Source of the DNA: Kocuria sp.
GTDB lineage: Bacteria; Actinomycetota; Actinomycetes; Actinomycetales; Micrococcaceae
NCBI RefSeq assembly: GCF_030538595.1
Contig: NZ_JAUNTS010000001.1
Coordinates: 46,190 to 110,189 of the forward strand
Length of the DNA: 64,000 nt
Direction: 5' to 3'
Shown: positions 45,051 through 53,565 of the stretch, piece by piece
Position numbering within the stretch: position 1 is the first letter of the stretch
Layout: the number at the start of each line of letters is the position of its first letter
Translations under genes and position numbers: made by a program
The notes under the pieces: model-generated
Databases searched by the model: none
Told to the model about the DNA's origin: nothing
What the model saw: the letters and a program-made list of their open reading frames with translations, nothing else

Positions 45051-45423
45051 GGTGACTCCTTCCCACGGTTGACCAATCACTGTCCACAGCTGGCTCATGA
45101 CTGTTCGCCAGAGCTGTTGTCCACCGGTGATTTCACCCCGGGCTCCGGCAGGGGCCCGGGCAACGTGCACCTCCGATGGCTTTCAGTCTGGCACCCCTGA
45201 CTGACAGCGCAACTGCTCAGGATGGCAGTCGGCCGTTCCCCCGTGCGTTCCGGATGCGGCGTCCGGGGTGCTTTCCGGTTGTTCTCCGGGTGCTCTCCGG
45301 GCACCGATTCGGAAGTGGCGCTGTGATGTCGGAGCCCTCCTTTAGGCTCGGTTTCACCGGACGGGCCAGCTCTGCGGAGCCCATGCCCGGTCCAGGTTCA
45401 GTGGTTCACATCAGGAGGTTCCC
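45051..45423. other. 373-base divergent intergenic region
   Basis: This gap separates the patatin gene (minus) from the YhaO-like gene (plus). It holds a 7-bp dyad CCCGGGC/GCCCGGG (45137-45143, 45154-45160), three tandem 11-base units (45268-45300) and a TAGGCT -10-like box at 45343-45348. I see no further gene. Confidence 0.5.
45268..45300. repeat. Three tandem 11-bp units
   Basis: GTGCTTTCCGG, TTGTTCTCCGG and GTGCTCTCCGG follow each other without gaps, one per helical turn. They lie upstream of the candidate -10 box at 45343 for the nuclease operon. Confidence 0.6.
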
Positions 45424-46554
45424 GTGGTTCGTTTCATCCACACCAGTGACTGGCAGTTGGGCATGACCCGTCACTACCTGGATGCTGATGCCCAACCGCG
45501 GTTCACGGCAGACCGCATCCGGACCGTGCGCCGAATCCTGGAACTGGCTCATCAACGCCACTGTGACTTCGTGGTGGTGGCCGGAGACGTGTTTGAACAC
45601 CCCAACCTGGGGCGGCAGGACATTGGGAGAGCCATGGAAGCCATGGGGTCTCAAGCAGTTCCCGTTTTCCTGCTACCTGGTAATCACGATCCCTTGGGAA
45701 CCGGGTCCATGTGGAGCTCTCCGCTGGTCCAAGAACTGTTACCGGCCAACGTGACCGTCCTGGATCGTGTGGGCACATGGCCCGTTGCCTCAGATGTTGA
45801 GCTGGTGGCGGCTCCCTGGTCCTCCAAACGCCCGGACTCTGACCCGGTGGCCGGCTCGCTGGCCGGGATTCCGGCAGACGGGACCGTGCGCATTGTGGTG
45901 GGTCACGGGATGTTGGAGGAGCTGGAACCGGACAAGACCTCACCCGTCATGGTGCGCCGCGCGCCCCTGGAGGCTGCACTTGCGGCAGGGCAGATTCACT
46001 ACGTGGCCTTGGGAGATCGCCATATTCGCTGGCCAGAAGATAGCCACGGTGCCATTCACTACTCAGGAACCCACGAAAGCACGGACTTCCGGGAACCGGG
46101 CCGGGGACAGGTGCTGGAGGTTGAGTTGGAGCCGGGCCACGCGCCGTCCATCACGTCGCTTCCCGTGGGCAGTTGGCAACACGTGGTGATCGAGCGGCAG
46201 CTGAACACCGCTGCGGACTTACAGGAACTTGCTGATGCCATGGATGCCTTGGACCCCAAGGAGAACATCATCCTCAAAACAGCGTTCACGGGATCGTTGA
46301 CCGTCTCTGAACATGCCCATTTGGATGAGATCCTGGAACAGCGGCATGAGCTTTTTGCCTCCGTGCAGCAGTGGGAGCGGCACACAGAGTTGGCTGTGGT
46401 TCCTGACAACGCCGAACTCGCCCAGGCCCAATGGGGTGGCTACGTTCAGCAAACCTTGGAGGAGCTGATGGCACGTAGCCAGAATGATGGTGACCCTGCC
46501 GCCCAAGATGCTCTGCGCCTCTTGATTCGTTTTGCCGGGGGCGTGCGCGCATGA
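45424..46554 (+). CDS. SbcD/YhaO-type DNA-repair metallophosphoesterase
   Basis: A 376-residue calcineurin-like phosphoesterase, the nuclease partner of the SMC-type ATPase encoded next. The metal motifs are complete: FIHTSDWQLG (D9), VVAGDVFEHP (D55), PGNHDPLG (N87, H88), VVGHGML, and ALGDRHIRW for the last His. It is shorter at the C-terminus than SbcD and most like YhaO of Bacillus. The start is GTG 45424, six bases after AGGAGG. The stop overlaps the ATPase ATG (ATGA), so the two are translationally coupled. Expected role: processing of DNA ends or hairpins in the cytosol, which is inferred from the family. Confidence 0.88.
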   Translation: MVRFIHTSDWQLGMTRHYLDADAQPRFTADRIRTVRRILELAHQRHCDFVVVAGDVFEHPNLGRQDIGRAMEAMGSQAVPVFLLPGNHDPLGTGSMWSSPLVQELLPANVTVLDRVGTWPVASDVELVAAPWSSKRPDSDPVAGSLAGIPADGTVRIVVGHGMLEELEPDKTSPVMVRRAPLEAALAAGQIHYVALGDRHIRWPEDSHGAIHYSGTHESTDFREPGRGQVLEVELEPGHAPSITSLPVGSWQHVVIERQLNTAADLQELADAMDALDPKENIILKTAFTGSLTVSEHAHLDEILEQRHELFASVQQWERHTELAVVPDNAELAQAQWGGYVQQTLEELMARSQNDGDPAAQDALRLLIRFAGGVRA

Positions 46555-49340
46555 GACTGCACAGCATTGAACTGACCAACTTCAAAGGCGTGGAAAACCG
46601 TCGCGTCGACTTTGCCGAACACGGTGTGACCGTGTTGGTGGGCCAGAACGAAACTGGCAAGTCATCCGTGATTGAAGCGCTGGATCTGTTGTTGGATCAA
46701 TTGCCCACCGCCAAGAACAAACACACCAAAGCCGCTCGCCCCCAGGGCCGGGATGTGGGAGTGGCTGTTGAAGCCGAACTGACGCTGGACAACCAACGTC
46801 TGCGGTACGGGAAACGGTGGTGGTTGCAGCCCGGGGCCGAACTCGAATACCTCTCCGGCCCCAAAAAGGGCCACAAAACCACAGGTCGGGAGGCTCACGA
46901 CGCCGTACGGCAGCTCATGGAGCGTAGTGATCTGACTCTGTGGCATGCCCTGCGTGTGCTGCAATCGGGGCACCGCGCCCAAGATTTCAAAGGCTCTGCC
47001 AGTCTGCGGCGGGCTTTGGAAGCCGGGTCGGAAACCACTGAACAGGACGATTCGTCGTCGTTGACGGTCTTGCAGGCCGCGCAGGCGGAACGGGCAAAAT
47101 ACTTCACGGAACAGGGCCGGGAAAAGTCCGACACCGCAGCCCTCCGGCGTCGTTTTGACCAAGCGGTGCAGCGGGTTGACAGTGCCCAGGCTGAATTGGA
47201 TCGGATCACTCAATCCGTTGCCGCCTTTGACCGGGCTGCTGCGGACACCCAGGCTGCCCGTGAAACAGACAAGCGCGCTCGGGAGGATCTGGCTCATGCT
47301 GAAACTGCCGCGGCCGAGGTGGAGCAGCTGCGGAACCAACGCACGCACGCGGAGCAAGAACTGGAGCAGGTGCAACTGCGCACCGAGCATTCACGTGCGG
47401 AGTGGACGGCTCGCCAGGTACTGGTTCAAGAGGTCCAAGCTGCCAGGGAACTGCTGACGGAGTTGGAAGCGTCCCTGGCAGAACAGTCCGGAGCTGCCGC
47501 ACAAGCAGATGAACTCGCGGCGCAGGCGCGGCGTCGGCTGGGACGGGACAGAGACTCCGAGCTCGCGGCGCGCAGACGTGAAAAAGCGGCTCGCGCTGCT
47601 GAGCGGCAAGCCTCTGATGCTCATCGGCTGGCGGAATTGGAAACGGTGGCGCGCCAGTTGGACGAGCTCAGGGCGGAAGCCGCAACTCTGTCCACCTATC
47701 AAGTCAGTGGCATCACCACCGACCAAGTGGAGGCTCTGGATCGAGCACAACGGGCAGTGGAGTTGGCGCAAACTCAGCTGGATGCAGGATCAGCACAGGT
47801 GACGCTCACGGCATTGCATGCCGAAACCACGGTCACCGTGGAGGGCATCCCCACCACCCTGGACCCGCAACACCCCGTGCAACGGGCCGTCACAGAGCCC
47901 TTGCTGGTGGAACTTCCGGACCACTTGCAGATCTTGGTGGAGCCAGAGGACGGCCTTCATGACCGGCGTGCCACAGTTGAAGCTGCCCAGGACGCCATGG
48001 ATGCTCTTCTGGCTGCGGCCGGTGTGGATTCGCGGGAGACTGCCCACCGCCATCACCAGGAGGATCGCCAGCACGCTGACACATTGGCTTCCTGGGAGCA
48101 ACGTCGAGCCCTGGTGCTGCGGGGACAAGAGGAAAGTGCCCTGCGCTCAGAGATCGCGTCGTTGCGGGGACGCACCACGGCCCGTGCCACTCACGGCCCT
48201 CATGAAACGGGCCAGAACGGAGCAGACACAGGGGCAGCCACAGCTGGCCACACGGACGTGGAATCCAGCACCGGAACGGCTGCTCTCCAACCTGTCTCCG
48301 CATCCGATCTGGCAGCTACAACGGATGAACAGGAAGTCTCCTTGCTGCCGCTGCCGGAGGGGGCGGACCCTGAAGCATTGCGTGTGGCGGTCGCCAGCGC
48401 TGAAGCGGACTGGGCAGATGCGCAGGATGCCGTGACCCGCAGTGAGCAGGTCTTTGCGGATGCGGAGAAATCTGCCCAGCAAGCGCAGTTGGTCCTGGCC
48501 CAAGCCAGGACACACCGGGATTCAACACAGCACCGCCAGAAGGAACTGACGCAACGGTTGACTCAGGCACGGCAGGACAAGCCAGATGGTGAGTTGGAGA
48601 AAACTCACCATGCCCAGCTACAACATCTGGATCAACTGCGTGCCCACCGTGATCGGCTGGAGGCACAGTGGAGCGCCGGAGACGCAGACGGCGTCCTGCT
48701 GCAAGCTCGGGGGCACAGGCAGCGTGTGGCCACCGCCAAGGACACCCTGGAGGCAGCACGTGCCACCCAATCCCGCGCAGAGGGCGCCTTGGAAGGCTTG
48801 AACCGGGATGCCATGCAGCGCGAATTTGACAGCGCCCTGACCCAACGGGACGCCTTGGACCGGGAACTCACCAGTTACTTGCGCCGTGCTGCCGCCGCCA
48901 AACTTCTGGCCGACACCCTGGAACACTTCCAGGCGGAGGCGCACCGGAAATACAACGCACCGTTCCGGCACCAACTGGAACAGTTGGGTCGCACTGTTTT
49001 TGGTCCCACCTTCCAGGTGGAATTGGCCGATGATCTCACCATCACGCGCCGGAGTCTCCACGGAACGTGGTTGGACGTGACAGCTCTTTCCACGGGCGCC
49101 CAGGAACAGCTGGATGTGCTCATTCGCCTTGCCGTGGCCACGCTGGTAGACGCCAACGACGGCGTCCCCGTGGTCCTGGATGACACACTGGGCCACTCGG
49201 ATCCTGGTCGGCTCATCAGCATGGCAGCTGCCCTTCAAGCCGCCGGCTCCGTTGCTCAGGTGATTCTCCTGACCGCCACACCTGATCGTTTTGCCGCACT
49301 ACAGGCGGCCAAAACCATCAGGATTCAGGACGATCAGTAA
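46551..49340 (+). CDS. YhaN/Rad50-like coiled-coil ATPase without a zinc hook
   Basis: A 929-residue SMC-like ATPase. Walker A is GQNETGKSS (residues 31-39). The signature is TALSTGAQEQLDVLIRLAVA and Walker B is VPVVLDDTLGHSD near residue 875. Two long coiled-coil regions (about 170-390 and 580-810) flank a beta-rich central segment (about 410-480, VTLTALHAETTVTVEGIPTT). The whole protein contains no cysteine, so the CxxC zinc hook of Rad50/SbcC is absent and the central segment may be a hinge instead. It partners the nuclease encoded just upstream. Its 3' end overlaps the convergent transporter gene by 23 bases. Confidence 0.87.
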   Translation: MRLHSIELTNFKGVENRRVDFAEHGVTVLVGQNETGKSSVIEALDLLLDQLPTAKNKHTKAARPQGRDVGVAVEAELTLDNQRLRYGKRWWLQPGAELEYLSGPKKGHKTTGREAHDAVRQLMERSDLTLWHALRVLQSGHRAQDFKGSASLRRALEAGSETTEQDDSSSLTVLQAAQAERAKYFTEQGREKSDTAALRRRFDQAVQRVDSAQAELDRITQSVAAFDRAAADTQAARETDKRAREDLAHAETAAAEVEQLRNQRTHAEQELEQVQLRTEHSRAEWTARQVLVQEVQAARELLTELEASLAEQSGAAAQADELAAQARRRLGRDRDSELAARRREKAARAAERQASDAHRLAELETVARQLDELRAEAATLSTYQVSGITTDQVEALDRAQRAVELAQTQLDAGSAQVTLTALHAETTVTVEGIPTTLDPQHPVQRAVTEPLLVELPDHLQILVEPEDGLHDRRATVEAAQDAMDALLAAAGVDSRETAHRHHQEDRQHADTLASWEQRRALVLRGQEESALRSEIASLRGRTTARATHGPHETGQNGADTGAATAGHTDVESSTGTAALQPVSASDLAATTDEQEVSLLPLPEGADPEALRVAVASAEADWADAQDAVTRSEQVFADAEKSAQQAQLVLAQARTHRDSTQHRQKELTQRLTQARQDKPDGELEKTHHAQLQHLDQLRAHRDRLEAQWSAGDADGVLLQARGHRQRVATAKDTLEAARATQSRAEGALEGLNRDAMQREFDSALTQRDALDRELTSYLRRAAAAKLLADTLEHFQAEAHRKYNAPFRHQLEQLGRTVFGPTFQVELADDLTITRRSLHGTWLDVTALSTGAQEQLDVLIRLAVATLVDANDGVPVVLDDTLGHSDPGRLISMAAALQAAGSVAQVILLTATPDRFAALQAAKTIRIQDDQ

Positions 49341-50607
49341 CCTCCGCGGAGCCATCAACGGGTTCCCCTGGGTCTTCGGCGGTCTGCGGAAGCCCCTGTT
49401 CAGGGGCGGTGACCGCTACTTTGCGCCGTGTACCGCTGATCCACCGGGCCAATCGACCCTGCGCAGCACGGGCGGCATTGGCTTGGTGGGATGGCAGTCC
49501 ATCCTCCGGTGTTGCCGCAATCAGTGCGTTGACAAAGCGGGCCTGCGGGTTGGGATCAATCAGCAGTGCCTTGACCAACAGCGTTGCGGGCAGCGCCAAC
49601 AGGGCCCCCAACGGCCCCAGCACGGCAGCCCACAGCAACACTGAGATGAAGGAAACTGTGGGGGTCACACCAACGGCGTCGCCGGTGAACTTGGGTTGAA
49701 TGAAGGACTGCATGACCACGTTGATGACGCTGAATCCAATCACCACAAGCAGTGCGTCCGTCCACCCTCCATCCAGCAGGGCCATCAAAGCCGGTGGCAC
49801 CATACCGATGATGAACCCGATATTCGGAATGTAATTGGACACAAAAGCCAGCACCGCCCATACACCGGCCAGTGGAACACCCAGGATCACCAGGTAACCC
49901 AAATCCATCAGAGCCACAATCAGACCAAAAATTGTGGTGACCACCCAGTACCGGCGCACGCCGGCCGCAAAGTTCAGCAGGGCACGTGCGGTGGCTGGTT
50001 TCTGCCGGATGATCACCCGCATCCGGCGGGTGATGGTCATGGAATCCATGGTGAGGAAGAACAGGACCGTGACTATCACAGCCATCATGGCCGCAACGCC
50101 GCTGATGTTGGAGGCAACACCTACCAACCAATCCGTGGAGAAACTCACAATGTTGCTCACATTATTTTGCAGATTGGCGGCAACACCCTCAGTGGTGACA
50201 CCGAACTGACCTAGCCAATTCAGCAGGTCGGTCCACATCACTTCAAACTGCCCTGAGTAGGAGGGCAGTTCGCGGATGAGAGCAAAGATGGCCCAGCCGA
50301 TGGAGTAGAAGAAGGCCACCAGGGCCACCAAAACTGTCACCAGGGACACCGCTGCGGCTGCCCAGGTGGGCCAGTGGTGAACCCGTACCAGCCAGGCGTG
50401 CAGCGGATGGACAATGATCACCATGTTGATGGCAAAAAACACCGGGGCAACCAGCGCCGCATAATGCGTGATGCCCTGGAGCGCCAACAAGGCCGCGGCA
50501 ACCCCCACCAGGATGATCACCAGGTGAAGGCCACCGCGGCCTGCCGGGTCCGCTGCCTCGTGAACGGTGGCAGCGGCGCCGGAATCGGTCTTGCGTGAGG
50601 AGGCCAT
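49318..50607 (-). CDS. AI-2E family transporter
   Basis: A 429-residue member of the AI-2E (YdiK/TqsA-type) exporter family. About eight hydrophobic segments are visible. The conserved C-terminal half contains LAGVWAVLAFVSNYIPNIGF with IGMVPPALMALLDGGW, and MQSFIQPKFTGDAVGVTPTVSF, which are family signatures. The substrate is unknown and most members have no link to autoinducer-2. The last 75 residues are hydrophilic. It starts 13 bases after the end of the DUF2231-cytochrome b5 gene, so the two are probably co-transcribed. Confidence 0.88.
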   Translation of the reverse strand: MASSRKTDSGAAATVHEAADPAGRGGLHLVIILVGVAAALLALQGITHYAALVAPVFFAINMVIIVHPLHAWLVRVHHWPTWAAAAVSLVTVLVALVAFFYSIGWAIFALIRELPSYSGQFEVMWTDLLNWLGQFGVTTEGVAANLQNNVSNIVSFSTDWLVGVASNISGVAAMMAVIVTVLFFLTMDSMTITRRMRVIIRQKPATARALLNFAAGVRRYWVVTTIFGLIVALMDLGYLVILGVPLAGVWAVLAFVSNYIPNIGFIIGMVPPALMALLDGGWTDALLVVIGFSVINVVMQSFIQPKFTGDAVGVTPTVSFISVLLWAAVLGPLGALLALPATLLVKALLIDPNPQARFVNALIAATPEDGLPSHQANAARAAQGRLARWISGTRRKVAVTAPEQGLPQTAEDPGEPVDGSAEVTDRPES

Positions 50608-50619
50608 GGGGCCAGTCTG

Positions 50620-51456
50620 TCAGGAGTTCAATGTTCCGATCTGATGTTCTGCCAGAGCGGCCTTGGCTTCGTCATTGTTACCGTGTTGACGGGCAAAGGC
50701 ATCGGTGGCGTCAGTGCCGCACAGACCGGTGATGGCACTCTGCCCACCCGGATGCTGAGCAATCCAATCCGTGAGGTCATAGACATTGTTGTCCACTGCG
50801 GCCCAGCAGTCCGAGGAACTGGAGTGTTCTTCCACATCGGACATGGTGTAGCCCGCGGCTGTTGCTGAGGAAGCTGTTGCATCCGCCGTAGCTGGTTGGG
50901 ATACGGCGGAGGCACTGGCGGCGTCGTCGGTGCTGCTGGAGGTGGCGGCGCCAACCGTGCCACCCCAAACCGCCTGGGCACCCGAATGGCCGGTGAGGAC
51001 AGCCAGCACAATGACTGCCACGGACAGAGCCGCCGTGATGAAACCCAAGATGGCGGCCAATCCCCCGCCGGAACGTGAGGCTGAGGAGTCCGCGGTGGCG
51101 GCGCGCGCAGTGGAGCGGCGGGCCACTGTCCACCACACCACGGCCAGCACCAGGAAGATCACGGAGACCACCATCAAGCGATCCCCCCACTGCGCGTGGG
51201 ATTGCGGCTCCCCCACGGTTTGCGCCAGCGCTTCACCGGATTCTTTGGAGATGTAGGTGGCCGCCACTCCGATGATCGCCCCGATCACCCCGAGCCCCAG
51301 GAAACGCCTGCGTACGGCCGGTACAAAGGCCGCCAGCAACAGCATCAGGGCGGACAGCGGCAAGAGCACCACTGCAATGTGAACTACCAGCGGGTGCAGC
51401 GGAAGATCCCCCACTGAGGAAAAGACCGATGATTCAAACGGCAACTGAATGTGCAT
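50620..51456 (-). CDS. DUF2231 membrane domain fused to a cytochrome b5-like heme domain
   Basis: A 278-residue protein with two parts. Residues 1-165 are a DUF2231-type module with four helices and conserved histidines (LHPLVVHIAVVLLP with H21 and H26; SHAQWGD with H87; TGHSGAQAVWGG with H157). A Ser/Ala/Thr linker (168-202) leads to a cytochrome b5 fold: CWAAVDNNVYDLTDWIAQHPGG, of which the heme ligands are H235 in HPGG and H258 in FARQHGN. C217 and C246 could form a disulfide. The topology places the b5 domain probably outside the membrane. An electron-transfer role is likely. A TAGCAT box ends six bases before the ATG, so the mRNA is probably leaderless. Confidence 0.85.
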   Translation of the reverse strand: MHIQLPFESSVFSSVGDLPLHPLVVHIAVVLLPLSALMLLLAAFVPAVRRRFLGLGVIGAIIGVAATYISKESGEALAQTVGEPQSHAQWGDRLMVVSVIFLVLAVVWWTVARRSTARAATADSSASRSGGGLAAILGFITAALSVAVIVLAVLTGHSGAQAVWGGTVGAATSSSTDDAASASAVSQPATADATASSATAAGYTMSDVEEHSSSSDCWAAVDNNVYDLTDWIAQHPGGQSAITGLCGTDATDAFARQHGNNDEAKAALAEHQIGTLNS

Positions 51457-51462
51457 GTCGCA

Positions 51463-51468
51463 ATGCTA
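51463..51468 (-). promoter_or_regulatory. -10 box for the leaderless DUF2231-cytochrome b5 gene
   Basis: TAGCAT on the minus strand ends six bases before the ATG at 51456 (spacer TGCGAC). No ribosome binding site is present. Confidence 0.5.
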
Positions 51469-51703
51469 AAGGCCCGCAATGGTTGACATGACCATATTTC
51501 AGGACTTCCGGCGTTTCATCAGGTAATTCAGATCATTCAGCTGAGGCTTTCCTTACCGTCCGCACCCACACCCGGTACACGCTCCGTCCCTGCACCATCA
51601 CTCTGCCCGCTCCGGGGAAGTTGGCCTCCACCCCTGGGGAGTTGGTCCACGTCCGTCCCTGCTGAGTTGACCCCGGTGCCGAGTGCAGCGCACCCTACAT
51701 CCC

Positions 51704-52591
51704 ATGGATCACCATGCAGCGGTACACCCGCTGGGGGAAGAGCACTGGGCTACCACGCGGGACGGGCGTCTCTTGTACTACATGAGCCGCGGACGCGGCC
51801 CCGTCACCGTGGTTTTTGAGTCCGGCATGGGTTTTTCCCGCAACATCTGGGGATTGGTGGCCCCCACCATTCGGGGGCAGGCCCGTGTGGTTGTCTATGA
51901 TCGCGCGGGGTTGGGCCGCAGCCCGGACTCACCGCATCGGCGCACGCTCCATCAACTGGCAGATGACCTCAGCGATCTGCTGTCCGCGTTGGGGCAGGGG
52001 CCGTTTGTCCTGGTTGGACACAGTTGGGGTGGACCCATTGTGCGGACCCTGGCGGCTCGGAATCTCCACCACGTGGCCGGGCTGATCCTGGTGGATCAAA
52101 GTGATGAGCACTGGACCACGGACATTCGCCCGGACCCGGCATGGCAACGCACCATCTTCCATTGGATTTTGCCCGCCGTGGCAGCGGTGGGTTTGTACCG
52201 ACTGGTGGGACCACGGCTCTCGCCGGGGCGCCATCAACCGCCTGCCGTGGCTCATGACCACGCTCGGGAAGACTTCACGCACCGTGCGGCGCGCACCCTG
52301 GTGGCGGAAGATCGCCCGTACACGCAGCAGATGCAACGGCTCCATGCGCGTTCGCCCCAGCTGGGCACCTATCCGGTGATCCTGATTTCCGGCACCAAGC
52401 CCGTGCGCCTTCCGCTCCTGGGGCGTTTGCGGCGGGAGCTGAACGCCGCCCACCGGCGATCAGCAGACAGCGCACCCAACGGGTACTTTGTGCCCGCTGC
52501 CAACTCCCACCATCAGGTGATGTTCACGGACCCGGAAGTCATCACCACCCAGGTTCACCACATCCTGGATCAGCTACCCGATCTGGATTAG
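51704..52591 (+). CDS. Alpha/beta hydrolase
   Basis: A 295-residue alpha/beta-fold hydrolase. The nucleophile elbow is VGHSWGG (Ser about residue 110) and the oxyanion region is FESGMGFSRNIWG. The acid is likely Asp in LILVDQSDEHW or later, and the base is in ANSHHQVMF near the C-terminus. A cap of about 90 residues contains many arginines and histidines. The substrate cannot be inferred. ATG 51704 (MDHHAAVHP) is preferred over GTG 51683, but neither has a good ribosome binding site. The 247-base gap upstream holds a loosely repeated GAGTTGG/TCCAC motif. The stop overlaps the convergent oxidoreductase stop by four bases. Confidence 0.82.
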   Translation: MDHHAAVHPLGEEHWATTRDGRLLYYMSRGRGPVTVVFESGMGFSRNIWGLVAPTIRGQARVVVYDRAGLGRSPDSPHRRTLHQLADDLSDLLSALGQGPFVLVGHSWGGPIVRTLAARNLHHVAGLILVDQSDEHWTTDIRPDPAWQRTIFHWILPAVAAVGLYRLVGPRLSPGRHQPPAVAHDHAREDFTHRAARTLVAEDRPYTQQMQRLHARSPQLGTYPVILISGTKPVRLPLLGRLRRELNAAHRRSADSAPNGYFVPAANSHHQVMFTDPEVITTQVHHILDQLPDLD

Positions 52592-53511
52592 TCCGCCACT
52601 CGAATCAGAATCTTGCCCGTGCCGCTGCCCTGCTGGTTGTAAGCGAAAGCCTGCGCCACCTCATCGAGCTCAAAAGTGCGATCAATGGCAACATCCAGCG
52701 CGCCGTCCTCCACCATGGACAGCAGTAATTCCAAGCGGGCACCATCCGGACGCACCCACACCCAGCTGCCGCCCGCTTGGACATAGGCAGGATCGGCAAT
52801 GGAGGCCAGAGCTGCGCCGTCGCGGACAACGACCTGGCTCACGCTCAGGGTCTCTCCCGCAAAATCAGCCACGGCGTCAAAGCCATCGGGGTTGAGCTGC
52901 GTCAAGGTCGCTTGAAGCTCATCACCGTAGGCCACCGGGACAGCACCCAGTTCCCGTAACTTTTCGTGGTTTGCCCGTGATGCCGTTCCCACCACTTCAG
53001 CGCCGCGTGCCAGTGCCATTTGGGTGGCCAGGTACCCCACCCCGCCGGAGGCGGCGTGAATCAGCAACCGGTCCCCCGTACCAACTTCCAGGGTTTCCAA
53101 CGTCCGCAGTGCGGTCAGGCCCGTGAGCGGCAAGGCGGCTGCGACGTCGTCGGACACCGAATCCGGGACATGGGCCACGTGATCGGCCCATACCGTCACG
53201 TACTCCGCAAAGGTGCCTGCCTGGTTGATTTGCTTGCGCGCGTAGGCGGCCACCCGGTCACCAGCGCTGAATTCGGGCACGTCCGGGCCCACAGCATCCA
53301 CCACACCGGCCACGTCCCACCCCGGAATCACGGGAAAGTGACTGTCCATCAGGACATCCAAGCCCCCCGCCATCAGCTTCCAGTCCACGGGATTCACCGC
53401 TGCGCGGGTGACCCTGATCCGAACCTCACCCGGACCAACCTTGGGCTGGTCAATTTCAGCCAGATCAAGAACTTCATTGCTGCCGTACTGGTCATAAGTC
53501 ATTGCACGCAT
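52588..53511 (-). CDS. NADP-dependent quinone-oxidoreductase-like MDR enzyme
   Basis: A 307-residue medium-chain dehydrogenase/reductase of the zinc-free quinone oxidoreductase group. AVNPVDWKLMAGG is the N-terminal substrate-side motif. IPGWDVAGVVDAVGPDV follows, then the nucleotide-binding motif HAASGGVGYLATQMA with AxxGxxG spacing. The C-terminus GTGKILIRV is typical. It reduces enones or quinones using NADPH in many relatives; this substrate is unknown. Start ATG 53511; ATG 53502 is an alternative. It is downstream of aztD on the same strand with a 54-base gap, possibly by read-through. Confidence 0.87.
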   Translation of the reverse strand: MRAMTYDQYGSNEVLDLAEIDQPKVGPGEVRIRVTRAAVNPVDWKLMAGGLDVLMDSHFPVIPGWDVAGVVDAVGPDVPEFSAGDRVAAYARKQINQAGTFAEYVTVWADHVAHVPDSVSDDVAAALPLTGLTALRTLETLEVGTGDRLLIHAASGGVGYLATQMALARGAEVVGTASRANHEKLRELGAVPVAYGDELQATLTQLNPDGFDAVADFAGETLSVSQVVVRDGAALASIADPAYVQAGGSWVWVRPDGARLELLLSMVEDGALDVAIDRTFELDEVAQAFAYNQQGSGTGKILIRVAD

Positions 53512-53565
53512 GTGGGTACAACGGTCTGAGAGCCACGCAGATTCCGCGGGTGAGGCGCGGTGTGA

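Noticed and set aside
49318..50607. Quorum-sensing (AI-2) role for the AI-2E family transporter
   Set aside because: Family membership does not establish the substrate, and no luxS or AI-2 processing genes are in the window.
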